From Capillimicrobium parvum (GTDB lineage Bacteria > Actinomycetota > Thermoleophilia > Solirubrobacterales > Solirubrobacteraceae), in NCBI RefSeq assembly GCF_021172045.1, contig NZ_CP087164.1, positions 3,038,001-3,102,000 on the forward strand: a DNA stretch of 64,000 nucleotides, in the 5' to 3' direction. Of the stretch, positions 51,454 to 59,884 are shown piece by piece. A model generated the notes under the pieces. It did no database searches, had not been told where the DNA came from, and was given only the letters and a program-made list of their open reading frames with translations. Each line of letters opens with the position of its first letter. Position 1 is the stretch's first letter. The position numbers and the translations under genes were made by a program.

Positions 51454-51454
51454 G

Positions 51455-52324
51455 CTACGCGGGCAGCGTCCGCGCCGCCCGGCGCAGGCCGGCCCACGGA
51501 TCGCCGCCCTCGTCGAGGCGCGCCGGCAGCGTCCGCAGCGTCCAGCGGTCGGCGCGCAGCTGCGGGTCCTCGAGCTCCTCCCACGCCAGCGGCGTGGCCA
51601 CCGGGGCTCCCGGGCGCGCTCGCACGGCGTACGGCGCGACCGTCGTCTGCGCGTATGTGTTGCGCGCGACGTCGACGAGGATGCGCCCCTCACGCCGCTC
51701 CTTGCGCCAGTGGGTGGTGAGCTCGCCCGGGGCCCGCTGCGCGATCTCCTCGGCGATGGCGCCGGCGGAGGCACGGACCCGGTCGTGGTCCGCGGTGCGC
51801 CGCAGCGGCGCCACGACGTGCACGCCCTTGGACCCGGTGACCATCGCGAACGGCTCGAGCCCCAGATCTCGGAGCGTGTCGCCGACCTGCAGCGCGGCGC
51901 GGCGCACGCCGGCGAAGTCCACGCCCTCGGGCGGATCGAGGTCGAAGATCATCCGGTCGGGCCGGTCGAGCCGGTCGGCCCGGCTGGTCCAGACATGCAA
52001 CGTGATCGCGTTCTGGTTCGCGAGCCAGACGAGCGTCGCCGCGTCGTTGGCCATCGCGTGGCAGACGCTCCCTCCCGCCCGCCGCCCCACCGTCACCCGG
52101 CGCACCCAGTCCGGCGCACCCTTCGGGATCTCCTGCTGGACGATCCGCGCGCCGCCGATCCCGGCGTTCCACCGCCACAGGTTCAGCGGCCGGTCGCGCG
52201 TGTGCGGCACCATCGCGCCGGCCACCGACTCGTAGTACGCGGCGAGATCGGCCTTCGTGATCCCGTCGCCGGGGAACAGCACCTTGTCGGCGTGGCTGAG
52301 GCGCACGGCGCTCGGTGAGGGCAC
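51455..52324 (-). CDS. Stand-alone LigD-type polymerase/primase domain, 289 aa
   Basis: Archaeo-eukaryotic primase-like polymerase domain of bacterial NHEJ. The opening [23 protein letters not shown] is typical, the catalytic Asp pair is in [10 protein letters not shown] near residue 125, and [11 protein letters not shown] near 165 and a [17 protein letters not shown] region near 208 complete the active site (residue groups given in part). No ligase or nuclease domain is attached. It can fill gaps and add ribonucleotides during end joining; no Ku gene is in the window. GTG start at 52324. Confidence 0.88.
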   Translation of the reverse strand: MPSPSAVRLSHADKVLFPGDGITKADLAAYYESVAGAMVPHTRDRPLNLWRWNAGIGGARIVQQEIPKGAPDWVRRVTVGRRAGGSVCHAMANDAATLVWLANQNAITLHVWTSRADRLDRPDRMIFDLDPPEGVDFAGVRRAALQVGDTLRDLGLEPFAMVTGSKGVHVVAPLRRTADHDRVRASAGAIAEEIAQRAPGELTTHWRKERREGRILVDVARNTYAQTTVAPYAVRARPGAPVATPLAWEELEDPQLRADRWTLRTLPARLDEGGDPWAGLRRAARTLPA

Positions 52325-52394
52325 GCCCGCATGCCTACCCGAACCGGCCCGCCGAATCTCGGTATCCTGTACTCACCGGCGGATCGCCCACGCG

Positions 52395-52564
52395 ACCACG
52401 GGGCTCCTCGGAGCCCCAGCCGTGGCAACGCGCTCCTCGGAGCGGCCTGTCCAGGCGGTCGGGAGTGTCACGCCGCCCAGGCAATGACATTCAAGTCCTG
52501 GGACGTTGTAGTTCAGCGGCGATCTTTGTCCGGTGGGTTTCGGGCGGGCCTCAGGGCCCGCCCG
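52395..52564 (+). ncRNA. Candidate structured RNA or leader with serial hairpins
   Basis: In the 268-base gap between the divergent-facing ligD-type gene and the msrB stop, several hairpins follow one another: CCACG-[GGGCTC-CTCG-GAGCCC]-CGTGG (52396-52427), CGCTC-CTCG-GAGCG (52431-52444), a GCCTG/CAGGC pair (from 52445), and a perfect 10-base-arm hairpin CGGGCGGGCC/GGCCCGCCCG (52541-52564) that looks like a terminator. The first two share a CTCG loop. A TATCCT at 52363 could be a -10. This supports a short transcript, but no known RNA family was recognised; the last hairpin may simply end msrB transcription. Confidence 0.35.
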
Positions 52565-52592
52565 AGCCGTTTCCGGGGCCGGTCCGGCGCGT

Positions 52593-52982
52593 TCAGTCGC
52601 GTGCCTGCAGGTCCAGCGCCAGCGAGTTGATGCAGTAACGCTGGCCGCCGCGGTCCGGCGGGCCGTCCGGGAACACGTGGCCCAGGTGCGAGCCGCAGTT
52701 GCTGCAGCGGACCTCCGTACGGACCATCCCGTGGCTGTTGTCCTCGATGAGCTCGACGTTCGCCAGGTTCGCCGGCTCGGTGAAGCTCGGCCAGCCGGAG
52801 CCGGACTCGAACTTCGTCGCCGAGTCGAACAGCTCAGCGCCGCACGCCGCGCAGTGGTAGCTGCCGTCCGCCTTCGCGTCGACGTACTCCCCGCTCCACG
52901 GCCGCTCCGTCGCGCCCTCGCGCAGCACCGCGTACTGCTCCGGCGACAGCTTCGCGCGCAGCTCCTGCTCGTCGATCGTCAC
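52593..52982 (-). CDS. msrB: Peptide-methionine (R)-S-oxide reductase, 129 aa
   Basis: Repairs oxidised methionine (R-sulfoxide) in proteins. Zinc-binding CxxC pairs are CAAC near residue 41 and CSNC near 90. The catalytic selenium-free Cys is in RYCINSLAL near the C-terminus, and SGSGWPSF near 58 and GHVFPDGP near 97 are the substrate-binding motifs. GTG start at 52982 overlaps the greA stop by four bases. Confidence 0.95.
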   Translation of the reverse strand: MTIDEQELRAKLSPEQYAVLREGATERPWSGEYVDAKADGSYHCAACGAELFDSATKFESGSGWPSFTEPANLANVELIEDNSHGMVRTEVRCSNCGSHLGHVFPDGPPDRGGQRYCINSLALDLQARD

Positions 52983-53434
52983 GACACCGACACCACCTTC
53001 AGTCGTCGCTCGCCGCGCGGCGTCGAGACGACCCCGACGTCGCCGGCCCGTTTGCCGTCCAGCGCGGCGGCCACCGGCGACTCCGCCGACAGCAGCCCCT
53101 GGGCGGCATCCGCCTCGTTGGAGGACACCAGCCGGTAGGTCGTGCGCCGGCCGGACTCGTCCTCGACCTCCACGGTCGACCCGAACGCGACCACGTCGCC
53201 CCCGGCGACCTCGACCACGTCGGCGTTCTTGATGCGCTCGCGCAGCCGCAGGATCCGCGTCTCGAGATGAGCCTGGGCCTCCTTCGCCGCGTGGTACTCG
53301 GCGTTCTCCTTCAGATCGCCCCACTCCCGCGCCGTCTTGATCTGCCGGGCGATCTGCTGGCGCCCGGCGCCTTCGAGCTCGTCGAGCTCGGCCTGCAGCG
53401 CCGCCAGTCCGTCCGCCGTGATCGCATTCTCCAT
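52979..53434 (-). CDS. greA: Transcription elongation factor GreA, 151 aa
   Basis: Rescues backtracked RNA polymerase by stimulating transcript cleavage. The N-terminal coiled coil (residues 8-75) carries the acidic tip [16 protein letters not shown] near 40-55, with the Asp and Glu needed for cleavage. The C-terminal FKBP-like domain starts near 82 ([13 protein letters not shown]) and includes ISAxSPVGxAL-like [17 protein letters not shown] near 115. Start ATG 53434. Coupled to msrB by a GTGA overlap. Confidence 0.95.
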   Translation of the reverse strand: MENAITADGLAALQAELDELEGAGRQQIARQIKTAREWGDLKENAEYHAAKEAQAHLETRILRLRERIKNADVVEVAGGDVVAFGSTVEVEDESGRRTTYRLVSSNEADAAQGLLSAESPVAAALDGKRAGDVGVVSTPRGERRLKVVSVS

Positions 53435-53520
53435 GCCGAGGATTGTGGCAGCGTCGATAATGAGGGTCTCACCCCGGGTAGACGAGGGCCACCATCGCCG
53501 CAGAAGGACCGCAACACGTC

Positions 53521-54489
53521 GTGGCCGTCGGCGCCTCCGCAGGCGGCGTCGAGGCGCTCGCGGATCTCGTCCGCGCCCTCCCCGAGGACCTCGCGGTGCC
53601 GATCGTCGTGGTCATGCACCTGCCGGCCTCCGGGACGAGCGTCCTGCCGGCCATCCTCGACCGCGCGTCGCCGCTGCCGGCGCTGCCGATCGCCGACGGC
53701 GAGGCGCTCGCCCCCGGCCGCATCTACGTCGGCCCGCCCGACCACCACGTCATCGTCGGGCGCGGCGAGCTCTCCCTCACCCACGGCCCGCGCGAGAACG
53801 GCTACCGGCCGGCGGTCGACGTCCTCTTTCGCACGGCGGCGCTCAGCTACGGCCCGGCCGCCATCGGCATCGTGCTCTCCGGGACGCTCGACGACGGCGC
53901 CGCCGGGCTCGGCGTCATCAAGGCCCACGGCGGCATCGCCATCGTCCAGTCCCCCGACGACGCGACCTATGCGGGGATGCCGCAGGCGGCCATCGACCGC
54001 GTCGACGTCGACCACGTCTGCCCCGTGCGTGAGATCGCGGCGCTCCTGCCGCTTCTGGCCGCAGGCGACCCGCTCCCCGCGATCGGCCCGGCGCTGCTGC
54101 CCGATCCGTTGCTCGACGTCCCGACCTCGGAGGAGCACGCGAGTGGCTTCATCTGCCCGGACTGCGGCGGGGCGCTGTGGACGGTCGACGAGGGCGGCGT
54201 GGCGCGCTACCGCTGCCGGATCGGGCACGCCTTCTCGGAGCACTCCCTGCTCACCGTGCAGGGCGCGGACGTCGAGGCGGCGCTCTGGGCGGCGCTGCGA
54301 TCGCTCGAGGAGCGCGCCGCGCTGCTGCGCCGGATCGCCGGCCGGGCGGAGGAAGCGGGCAACCGCAAGAGCGCCGCCTCGTTTCGCGCGAAGGCGGCCG
54401 ACGCCGACCGTCAGGCCGAGGTCATCCGCGCCGGCGTCCTGCCGGCGCCCCTCGACGTCGGCGCCGCAGGCGGGAATGTGACGTCGTGA
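53521..54489 (+). CDS. cheB: CheB-type protein-glutamate methylesterase without receiver, 322 aa
   Basis: Residues 1-185 form the CheB catalytic domain: nucleophile Ser in VGASAGGVEAL (near residue 5), His in VVMHLPASG near 37, and Asp in SGTLDDGAAGL near 122. No receiver domain precedes it. A zinc-ribbon-like segment with CPDCGG and RCRIGH follows near 210-235, then a helical C-terminus, as in CheB proteins paired with CheR-PAS hybrids. It would demethylate or deamidate a receptor-like target. GTG 53521 is the only reasonable start although its ribosome site (AGAAGGA) is about 14 bases away. The cheR-like gene overlaps by four bases. Confidence 0.88.
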   Translation: MAVGASAGGVEALADLVRALPEDLAVPIVVVMHLPASGTSVLPAILDRASPLPALPIADGEALAPGRIYVGPPDHHVIVGRGELSLTHGPRENGYRPAVDVLFRTAALSYGPAAIGIVLSGTLDDGAAGLGVIKAHGGIAIVQSPDDATYAGMPQAAIDRVDVDHVCPVREIAALLPLLAAGDPLPAIGPALLPDPLLDVPTSEEHASGFICPDCGGALWTVDEGGVARYRCRIGHAFSEHSLLTVQGADVEAALWAALRSLEERAALLRRIAGRAEEAGNRKSAASFRAKAADADRQAEVIRAGVLPAPLDVGAAGGNVTS

Positions 54490-56342
54490 CCGATCCCGAT
54501 GACGAGCTTCGCCCGCTGCTCGACTTCATCAAGCTCTCGCGCGGGTTCGACTTCAGCGGATACAAGCCGACGAGCCTCACGCGCCGCGTGCGCAAGCGCA
54601 TGGACGCGATCGGCAGCGACAGCTACGCCGATTACCTCAACCACCTCGAGGTGGAGCCGGACGAGTTCTCCGAGCTCTTCGACACGATCCTCATCAACGT
54701 CACGTCGTTCTTTCGCGACGCGCCCGCGTGGCGCTACGTCGACGAGCAGGTCCTGCCGGCGATCATCGGCCACGCGGGCAGCCGCGACATCCGCATCTGG
54801 TCGGCCGGATGCGCGTCCGGTGAGGAGGCCTACTCGATCTCGATGCTGCTCGTGCGCCATCTCGGCGAACGGGCCTTCCGCGAGCGCGTGAAGGTCTATG
54901 CCACAGACGTGGACGACGACGCGCTGGCCACGGCGCGCGCGGGTCAGTACACCTCCAAGCAGCTCGAGGCCGTCCCGGCGGACCTGCTCGAGCGGTGCTT
55001 CGAGCGCCTGCCGGCGGGCGCGGCGTTCCGCAAGGACCTGCGGCGGGCGCTGATCTTCGGGCGCAACGACCTGGTCCAGGACGCACCGATCTCCCGCATC
55101 GACCTCCTGCTGTGCCGCAACGTCCTCATGTACTTCAACGCCGAGACGCAAGGCAGCGTCCTGCGGCGCCTGAACTTCGCCCTGGCGAACACCGGCTATC
55201 TCTTCCTCGGCAAGTCGGAGATGCTGCTGACGCGCGGCGAGCTGTTCCGACCTGTCGACCTCAAGTGCCGCGTCTTCTCGAAGGTCCCGGTCCCGCGGCT
55301 CGGCGAACACCTCATGTTCACGCCCGACGGCGACGAGAACGCCGACCCGGCCCTGGGCGACAGCCAGGCCCTCGGCCTCCGCGACGGGGTGCTCGACCTC
55401 GCGCCGGTGGCCCAGCTCGCGGTGGACCTCACGGGGATGCTGGCGATGGCCAACCAGCAGGCGCGCACCTTGTTCGGGCTCGAGGATGCCGACATCGGCC
55501 GCCCTCTGCGCGACCTCGAGGTCTCCTACCGGCCCGTGGAGCTGCGCGCGGCGATCGACCGGGCGCTCGCGGAGGCCCGCCCGGTCAGCCTGGGGACGGT
55601 CCAGTGGGGCGCGGAGGACGGCCAGCCGCGCGAGCTGGAGGTCCAGGTCTCCGCGGTGGTCAGTGACGGCGGCGAGCTGCTCGGTGCCAGCGCCACCTTC
55701 GCCGACGTCACCCCTCACCTGCGGCTGCGCGACGAGCTCGAGCGCTCCAAGCGCGAGCTCGAGGTCGCCTATGAGGAGCTCCAGTCGACCGTCGAGGAGC
55801 TCGAGACGACCAACGAGGAGCTCCAGTCGACCAACGAGGAGCTCGAGACGACCAACGAGGAGCTCCAGTCGACCAACGAGGAGCTCGAGACGATGAACGA
55901 GGAGCTCCAGTCGACCAACGAGGAGCTCGAGGCGACCAACGACGAGCTGCGCGATCGCTCGCAGGAGCTCAACGAGTCCAACATCTTCCTCGAGGCGATC
56001 CTCGGCAGCGTCGGCGTGGCGGTCGTCGTCCTCGACGAGGCGCAGGCGATCCGCGTCTGGAACCGCGCCGCGCAGGCTCTGTGGGGCCTGCGCCCCGATC
56101 AGGTGCGCGGCGAGCACTTCCTGTCGCTCGACATCGGGCTGCCCGTCGAGCAGCTGCGGGCGGCGCTGCGGGCGGCGCTGGCCGGCGACCGGACGGAGAG
56201 GCCGCTCGCGCTCGAGGCCCGCGACCGCTGCGGTCGCGACCTGACGTGCTACGTGACCTGCGTGCCCCTTTCGGGTCTGGATGGCGAGGTTCGGGGCGCG
56301 GTGCTGCTCATGGACGACCGCACACCCGTCCGGGCCGCCTAG
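54486..56342 (+). CDS. CheR methyltransferase fused to coiled coil and PAS domains, 618 aa
   Basis: Residues 1-275 are a CheR MCP methyltransferase: TSFFRDAPAW near 78, SAM-binding IWSAGCASGEEAYS near 100, and LLCRNVLMYF near 210. A PAS-like domain (about 300-410) is followed by a long coiled coil built from repeated EELQSTNEELETTN units (about 425-490) and a second PAS domain (about 500-615, FLEAILGSVGVAVVVLD). There is no kinase domain. Such CheB/CheR-PAS systems act as sensors that signal to a partner kinase. GTG start overlaps cheB by four bases. No MCP, CheA or CheW is in the window. Confidence 0.88.
   Translation: MTDPDDELRPLLDFIKLSRGFDFSGYKPTSLTRRVRKRMDAIGSDSYADYLNHLEVEPDEFSELFDTILINVTSFFRDAPAWRYVDEQVLPAIIGHAGSRDIRIWSAGCASGEEAYSISMLLVRHLGERAFRERVKVYATDVDDDALATARAGQYTSKQLEAVPADLLERCFERLPAGAAFRKDLRRALIFGRNDLVQDAPISRIDLLLCRNVLMYFNAETQGSVLRRLNFALANTGYLFLGKSEMLLTRGELFRPVDLKCRVFSKVPVPRLGEHLMFTPDGDENADPALGDSQALGLRDGVLDLAPVAQLAVDLTGMLAMANQQARTLFGLEDADIGRPLRDLEVSYRPVELRAAIDRALAEARPVSLGTVQWGAEDGQPRELEVQVSAVVSDGGELLGASATFADVTPHLRLRDELERSKRELEVAYEELQSTVEELETTNEELQSTNEELETTNEELQSTNEELETMNEELQSTNEELEATNDELRDRSQELNESNIFLEAILGSVGVAVVVLDEAQAIRVWNRAAQALWGLRPDQVRGEHFLSLDIGLPVEQLRAALRAALAGDRTERPLALEARDRCGRDLTCYVTCVPLSGLDGEVRGAVLLMDDRTPVRAA
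55773..55940. repeat. Four in-frame 42-bp repeats encoding the coiled coil
   Basis: Four copies of a 42-base unit (GAGGAGCTCCAGTCGACC...), each encoding two heptads, lie end to end with very few changes. Near-identity at the DNA level, beyond what the protein would need, suggests recent expansion or conversion. Confidence 0.9.
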
Positions 56343-56351
56343 TCGGGCCGG

Positions 56352-57308
56352 TCACTGGTCGGTCAGGCGGGCGTCGCGCAGTCGGCGGGCGTTCTCGCGC
56401 GCCTCGCGAGAGCGCTCGGCGATCTCACGGGTGCGGTCGCGCTGCGCTTCGTAGGCGGCGGCGAGCCGCGGGACGTCGGCCGCCAACCGGCGGCGGACCT
56501 CCACGATCGCGGTGAGGCGCTCGGTCGGCGCCGGGTTCGTCGCCGACCGGGCGGCCTCGGTCTCGTCCTGCGGGGCCGCCCACGGGCGGGCTGGGAGCGG
56601 CTCGATGCCGACCCGGTCGAGCTCGGCCGGCGGCGCGCCGTGGACGACCCACGCCCCGTCGTCGCGGCGCGAGACCAGCCCGCGTTGCGTGAGCTGGGTG
56701 ATCGCCGTGGTGACCGAGGGCCGCCGCGCTCCGACGAGGCGGGCCAGCGTACGGTGCGTCAGTGGCAGGGGGATGACGAGCGCCTCGCGGGCCACGCGCC
56801 CCCAGCGGTCGGCCAGCAGCCACAGCATCATGAGCACGCGCGCGTCGACCCGCGTGAGGTGGCTGATGGACTGGGCCAGCGCCAGGCGGGAGGCGCGGCG
56901 CTCGCTGCGCTGCAGGAGGCAGCACGACAGCCGCGGCCAGCGGCGGACGGCGGCCTGCAGGTGCGCATCGAGCACGGCCACGCGTCCCGGGTCGATGACC
57001 GTCCAGGCGTCGGCCGTCGGCATCGCGATGGTCGTCGGACCGTTGCCGCCGACGAGGACCACGTCGCCGGGGCCGAGCAATTCGGCGGAGGTCGAGCCGG
57101 CGAATCCGACCTCGCGGACGAACACGCCGTCGACGATGAGGATGCCCCACTCCGGCTCGCCGACGGAGCTCGTGTCCCAGGCGCCGAGGGCGGCGCGCAC
57201 GGCGGGCACCGCGGTGGCGCGCAGCGCCAGGCCGCGCTCAGGCTCCGGGACCGCGTCGAGCAGGTCCGGGTCCGCTTCGAACAGTCGGATCGCGCCGATG
57301 GCAGCCAT
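56352..57308 (-). CDS. Crp/Fnr-family-like regulator, 318 aa
   Basis: N-terminal cyclic-nucleotide-binding-like barrel (about residues 8-120; GILIVDGVFVREVGF and LGPGDVVLVGGNGP) and a C-terminal winged helix (about 155-230; LTHRTLARLVGARRPSVTTAIT is the HTH_Crp core). The phosphate-binding cassette of true CRP is not recognisable, so the ligand may differ. A charged helical tail with RERSREARENARRLRDAR-like character ends the protein. It diverges from a SigB/F-type sigma gene. The ATG 57308 follows AGGAGG, which sits in a hairpin. Confidence 0.8.
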   Translation of the reverse strand: MAAIGAIRLFEADPDLLDAVPEPERGLALRATAVPAVRAALGAWDTSSVGEPEWGILIVDGVFVREVGFAGSTSAELLGPGDVVLVGGNGPTTIAMPTADAWTVIDPGRVAVLDAHLQAAVRRWPRLSCCLLQRSERRASRLALAQSISHLTRVDARVLMMLWLLADRWGRVAREALVIPLPLTHRTLARLVGARRPSVTTAITQLTQRGLVSRRDDGAWVVHGAPPAELDRVGIEPLPARPWAAPQDETEAARSATNPAPTERLTAIVEVRRRLAADVPRLAAAYEAQRDRTREIAERSREARENARRLRDARLTDQ

Positions 57309-57314
57309 GGGCCT

Positions 57315-57371
57315 CCTGGACGTTCCAGGGACGTGTCATGAGACAAACGCCCCTGGTTCTCATTCTGACAC
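57315..57371. promoter_or_regulatory. Inverted repeats between the Crp-like and sigma genes
   Basis: CCTGGA-CGT-TCCAGG (57315-57329) is a perfect hairpin that overlaps the AGGAGG ribosome site of the Crp-like gene. A separate interrupted inverted repeat GTGTCATGAGA...TCTCATTCTGACAC (57333-57371, arms GTGTCA/TGACAC and TGAGA/TCTCA) lies farther upstream and has the look of a regulator binding site shared by both divergent genes. The Crp-like protein itself is a candidate binder. Confidence 0.5.
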
Positions 57372-57413
57372 CACGGGATCCCCGGAAACAGCTCCTCGTC
57401 TAGACCTGACCCG

Positions 57414-58196
57414 GTGACGACTTCGGCCCCGGTCTCGGAACGCTGGCTCCTACTGCGCTACCGGACGACGAACGACCCCGTGGCGCGCGAGCGCCTCGTC
57501 GAGGCGATGATGCCACTCGTGCGCCGGCTCGTCTCGGGCTACGGCCATCCGCGTCACCGAGAGGACCTCCTGCAGGCGGCGTGCCTCGGCCTGACGAAGG
57601 CGATCGACCGCTGGGACCCCCTCCGCGGGCCCGAGCTGCGTACGTACGCGATCCCGACGATGCACGGCGAGGTGCGCCGCTGGCTGCGCGACCACTCGTG
57701 GGCCATCCACGTGCCGCGGCCCTTGCAGGAGCGCGTCCTGACCGTAACCCGCGCGACGAGCGGGCTGCGCGCGCGCGATGGCCGGTCGCCCACGGCGGGC
57801 CAGATCGCCGAGCACCTGACGATGCCCCTCGAGGACGTGCTCGGGGCGCTCCAGGCCGGGCGCGCCTACGGGGCCGCGTCGCTGGAGGCGCCGCTGGGCG
57901 GCGACCCGGAGGCGGGCACGCTCGGCGACGTGATCGGCGACGAGGACGAGCGCCTCGACCGCGCCGAGCAGGTGGCGTCGCTGAGCAGCCTGCGCGATCT
58001 GCTCGACGACCGCGACCGCGAGGTGCTGCGCCTGCGCTTCGTCGAAGACCTCACCCAGAGCGAGATCGCCGACCGGATCGGCTGCTCGCAGATGCAGGTG
58101 TCACGCCTGCTGCGACGGTCGATCGACCGGTTGAGCGCCCGGGTGACCGCGACGGGAACAGAAGAGGTGGGCGCGGTGGCTGCCCCCGGGTCCTGA
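57414..58196 (+). CDS. SigB/SigF-type stress sigma factor, 260 aa
   Basis: Group 3 sigma-70 factor of the SigB/F/G branch. Region 2 spans about residues 20-95 (HREDLLQAACLGLTKAIDRWDP), region 3 about 100-160 (VPRPLQERVLTVTRA; SPTAGQIAEHLTM) and region 4 about 185-250 (LDDRDREVLRLRFVEDLTQSE, then IADRIGCSQMQVSRLLRRS; shown in part). These sigmas are normally held by an RsbW/SpoIIAB anti-sigma kinase and freed by an STAS antagonist like the one at 25220-25600. No cognate anti-sigma is adjacent. GTG start at 57414; divergent from the Crp-like gene. Confidence 0.9.
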   Translation: MTTSAPVSERWLLLRYRTTNDPVARERLVEAMMPLVRRLVSGYGHPRHREDLLQAACLGLTKAIDRWDPLRGPELRTYAIPTMHGEVRRWLRDHSWAIHVPRPLQERVLTVTRATSGLRARDGRSPTAGQIAEHLTMPLEDVLGALQAGRAYGAASLEAPLGGDPEAGTLGDVIGDEDERLDRAEQVASLSSLRDLLDDRDREVLRLRFVEDLTQSEIADRIGCSQMQVSRLLRRSIDRLSARVTATGTEEVGAVAAPGS

Positions 58197-58288
58197 TGGT
58201 TGGAGCCCCAGTCCGACGGTGACATCCTCCGCACCCATACCGCCGACTACCCAGAACCTGGAGTCTCACCCGAGCTGACCGATTCCTG

Positions 58289-59317
58289 TCACTGGTCGGA
58301 CACGAGCGCGAAGCAGTCCCAGTTGCGCGCGCCGGCCCCGCCCGCCCAGAGCTTCGCGGCGAGGCGGTCCTGCTCGGCCTTCGATGCCTGATAGGCGTGC
58401 GGGGTCGAGCCGCCCATGAGCTTCCAGGTGGCCGGCATGAACTGGTAGTAGCCCGACGCCCCCGCCCAGTTCGGCGGCAGGTTCTGCCCGCCCGACTCGC
58501 ACTGGACGATCGGCCACGGGATCGCCCACGGCCCACCGGGACCGACGGACATCGCCGCGCGCGCCCGCTCGGCGAGCAGGCGGTTGAGCTGGCGCTCGGC
58601 CTCCTGGCGGCCGGCCCGCGTGTTGCGCAGCGCGGCCTCGCGGGCCGCGCGCGCCGAGGCGAGGCTCTGGCGCCGCGCCTGGAGGATCGCGTTCATGCGC
58701 GACAATGCGGCCTCGCGGCGCTGGACGGCGATCACGGCGTCGCGCTGGCGCTTCTCGAGCGACGCGAGCCGGCGGGCCGCGTCCTGCGCCTCCGCACGCG
58801 CGTCGCGCACGTTGCCGACGATGCGCTCGTCGTTGCGCTGCAGCCGGCGCAGGAACTCGCCCTGCTCGAGCAGGTCCGACAGGCTGCGGGCGCTCAGCAG
58901 CAGTGAGACCAGGTCGGCGTTCGACGCGGTGTACTGCTCGCGCAGGCGACGGGCCAGGAGGGTGCGGCTCAGCGCGAGCTTGCGGCGCAGACGCTGGACG
59001 CGCGCCCGCTCCGTGCGCAGGTCGGCCTGGGTGCCGGCCAGCTGCGCCTCGCCGCGGGCGAGGTCGTCGCGCACCTCGCCGAGCCGGCGCTCGAGCACCG
59101 CGATGTCCGCGCTGAGGGCCTGCTCGAGCCGGGCGAGGCGCTCGGCGGCGGACGCCAGCGACTGCTCGCGGGCCTTCTGGCCGCTGATCTGCGACTGCAG
59201 CTGCTCCGCGGTCGGCTCGCCTCCGGCCACGAGCGGGCTCGCCGCCCACAGGGTGAGCGGCGCGAGGACGGCGGCCGCGAGGGTGGCGGCAAGACGTGGC
59301 GGCGGCAGGCGGAACAT
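58289..59317 (-). CDS. Secreted coiled-coil protein with Rpf/transglycosylase-like domain, 342 aa
   Basis: Signal peptide (residues 1-30), a long coiled coil (about 35-230, rich in RLARLEQAL-like heptads) as in PcsB/CwlO-type envelope proteins, and a C-terminal resuscitation-promoting-factor-like lysozyme fold. In the last domain the catalytic Glu is in WPIVQCESGGQNLPPNW near residue 265 and ASGYYQFMPATWKLMGG follows near 285. It would cleave peptidoglycan glycan strands during growth or division; the coiled coil may mediate control by an FtsEX-like partner, which is not in the window. Start ATG 59317 because the signal peptide begins there. Confidence 0.85.
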   Translation of the reverse strand: MFRLPPPRLAATLAAAVLAPLTLWAASPLVAGGEPTAEQLQSQISGQKAREQSLASAAERLARLEQALSADIAVLERRLGEVRDDLARGEAQLAGTQADLRTERARVQRLRRKLALSRTLLARRLREQYTASNADLVSLLLSARSLSDLLEQGEFLRRLQRNDERIVGNVRDARAEAQDAARRLASLEKRQRDAVIAVQRREAALSRMNAILQARRQSLASARAAREAALRNTRAGRQEAERQLNRLLAERARAAMSVGPGGPWAIPWPIVQCESGGQNLPPNWAGASGYYQFMPATWKLMGGSTPHAYQASKAEQDRLAAKLWAGGAGARNWDCFALVSDQ

Positions 59318-59371
59318 CCGGCTCGGGAACGGCAGCGATCGACCGTAGCAACGGGGCCCGCACCCGCTGCA

Positions 59372-59561
59372 CGATCTCATGCGCGGGCAGGTCAGGGCAC
59401 GACGGGCAGGACGAGCGTGGCGAACAGGTGCTCAGCATCCCCGTGGCGTCCTGCACAGGCCCGTGCGATCTCATGCGCGGGCAGGTCAGGGCGCGACGGG
59501 CAGGACGAGCGTGGCGAACAGGTGCTCGAGCATCGCCGCGGGGTCCTCGCACAGGCCCGTG
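59372..59561. repeat. Tandem duplication of about 95 bp copied from the DUF3037 gene end
   Basis: Copy 1 (59372-59465) and copy 2 (59466-59561) match almost base for base; copy 1 lacks two bases. Copy 2 contains the last 25 codons and stop of the DUF3037 gene; copy 1 is an extra piece of that gene in the gap before the Rpf-like gene. The duplicated piece includes the stop codon, so the protein is not lengthened. Confidence 0.92.
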
Positions 59562-59884
59562 TGCACGTGCGACGGCTGGATGATCGTACTTGACGGGGCG
59601 ACGAGCCAGCCGAAGCGCTCCGACTGGTCGGCGGCCGCGATCGGCCCGGCCTCGGGGTCGCCGGCGGCGATACGCACGATCGCGTCGAGGTGCGGCTGGA
59701 CGGTCGCGGGGTCGAGGCCGGGCGCGAGGGGGCGCAGCCGGTGCTCGTCGAGCGCGACGCGGGCGCCGAGAAACCGGCGCGGGCGGCTGAAGAGCACGAC
59801 GCCGGCGTTGAAGCGCTCGCCGCGCTCCACGCGCGGGACGACGCGGACGATCGCGTACGAGAAGGGGCTACGCGCGGCGGACAC
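59486..59884 (-). CDS. DUF3037 family protein, 132 aa
   Basis: Matches the DUF3037 pattern: FSYAIVRVVPRVERGERFNAGVVLF at the N-terminus (written in part) and an acidic C-terminal helix. Function unknown. Genes for DUF3037 often sit next to a HipA-like kinase, as here, suggesting a functional pair. The GTG start at 59884 overlaps the HipA-like gene by 17 bases. Its last 25 codons are duplicated downstream. Confidence 0.8.
   Translation of the reverse strand: MSAARSPFSYAIVRVVPRVERGERFNAGVVLFSRPRRFLGARVALDEHRLRPLAPGLDPATVQPHLDAIVRIAAGDPEAGPIAAADQSERFGWLVAPSSTIIQPSHVHTGLCEDPAAMLEHLFATLVLPVAP

Noticed and set aside
52488-52520. tRNA gene (TTCAAGTCC and GTAGTTCAGCGG strings)
   Set aside because: The T-arm-like string precedes the D-arm-like string, and no acceptor, D or anticodon stems can be paired.
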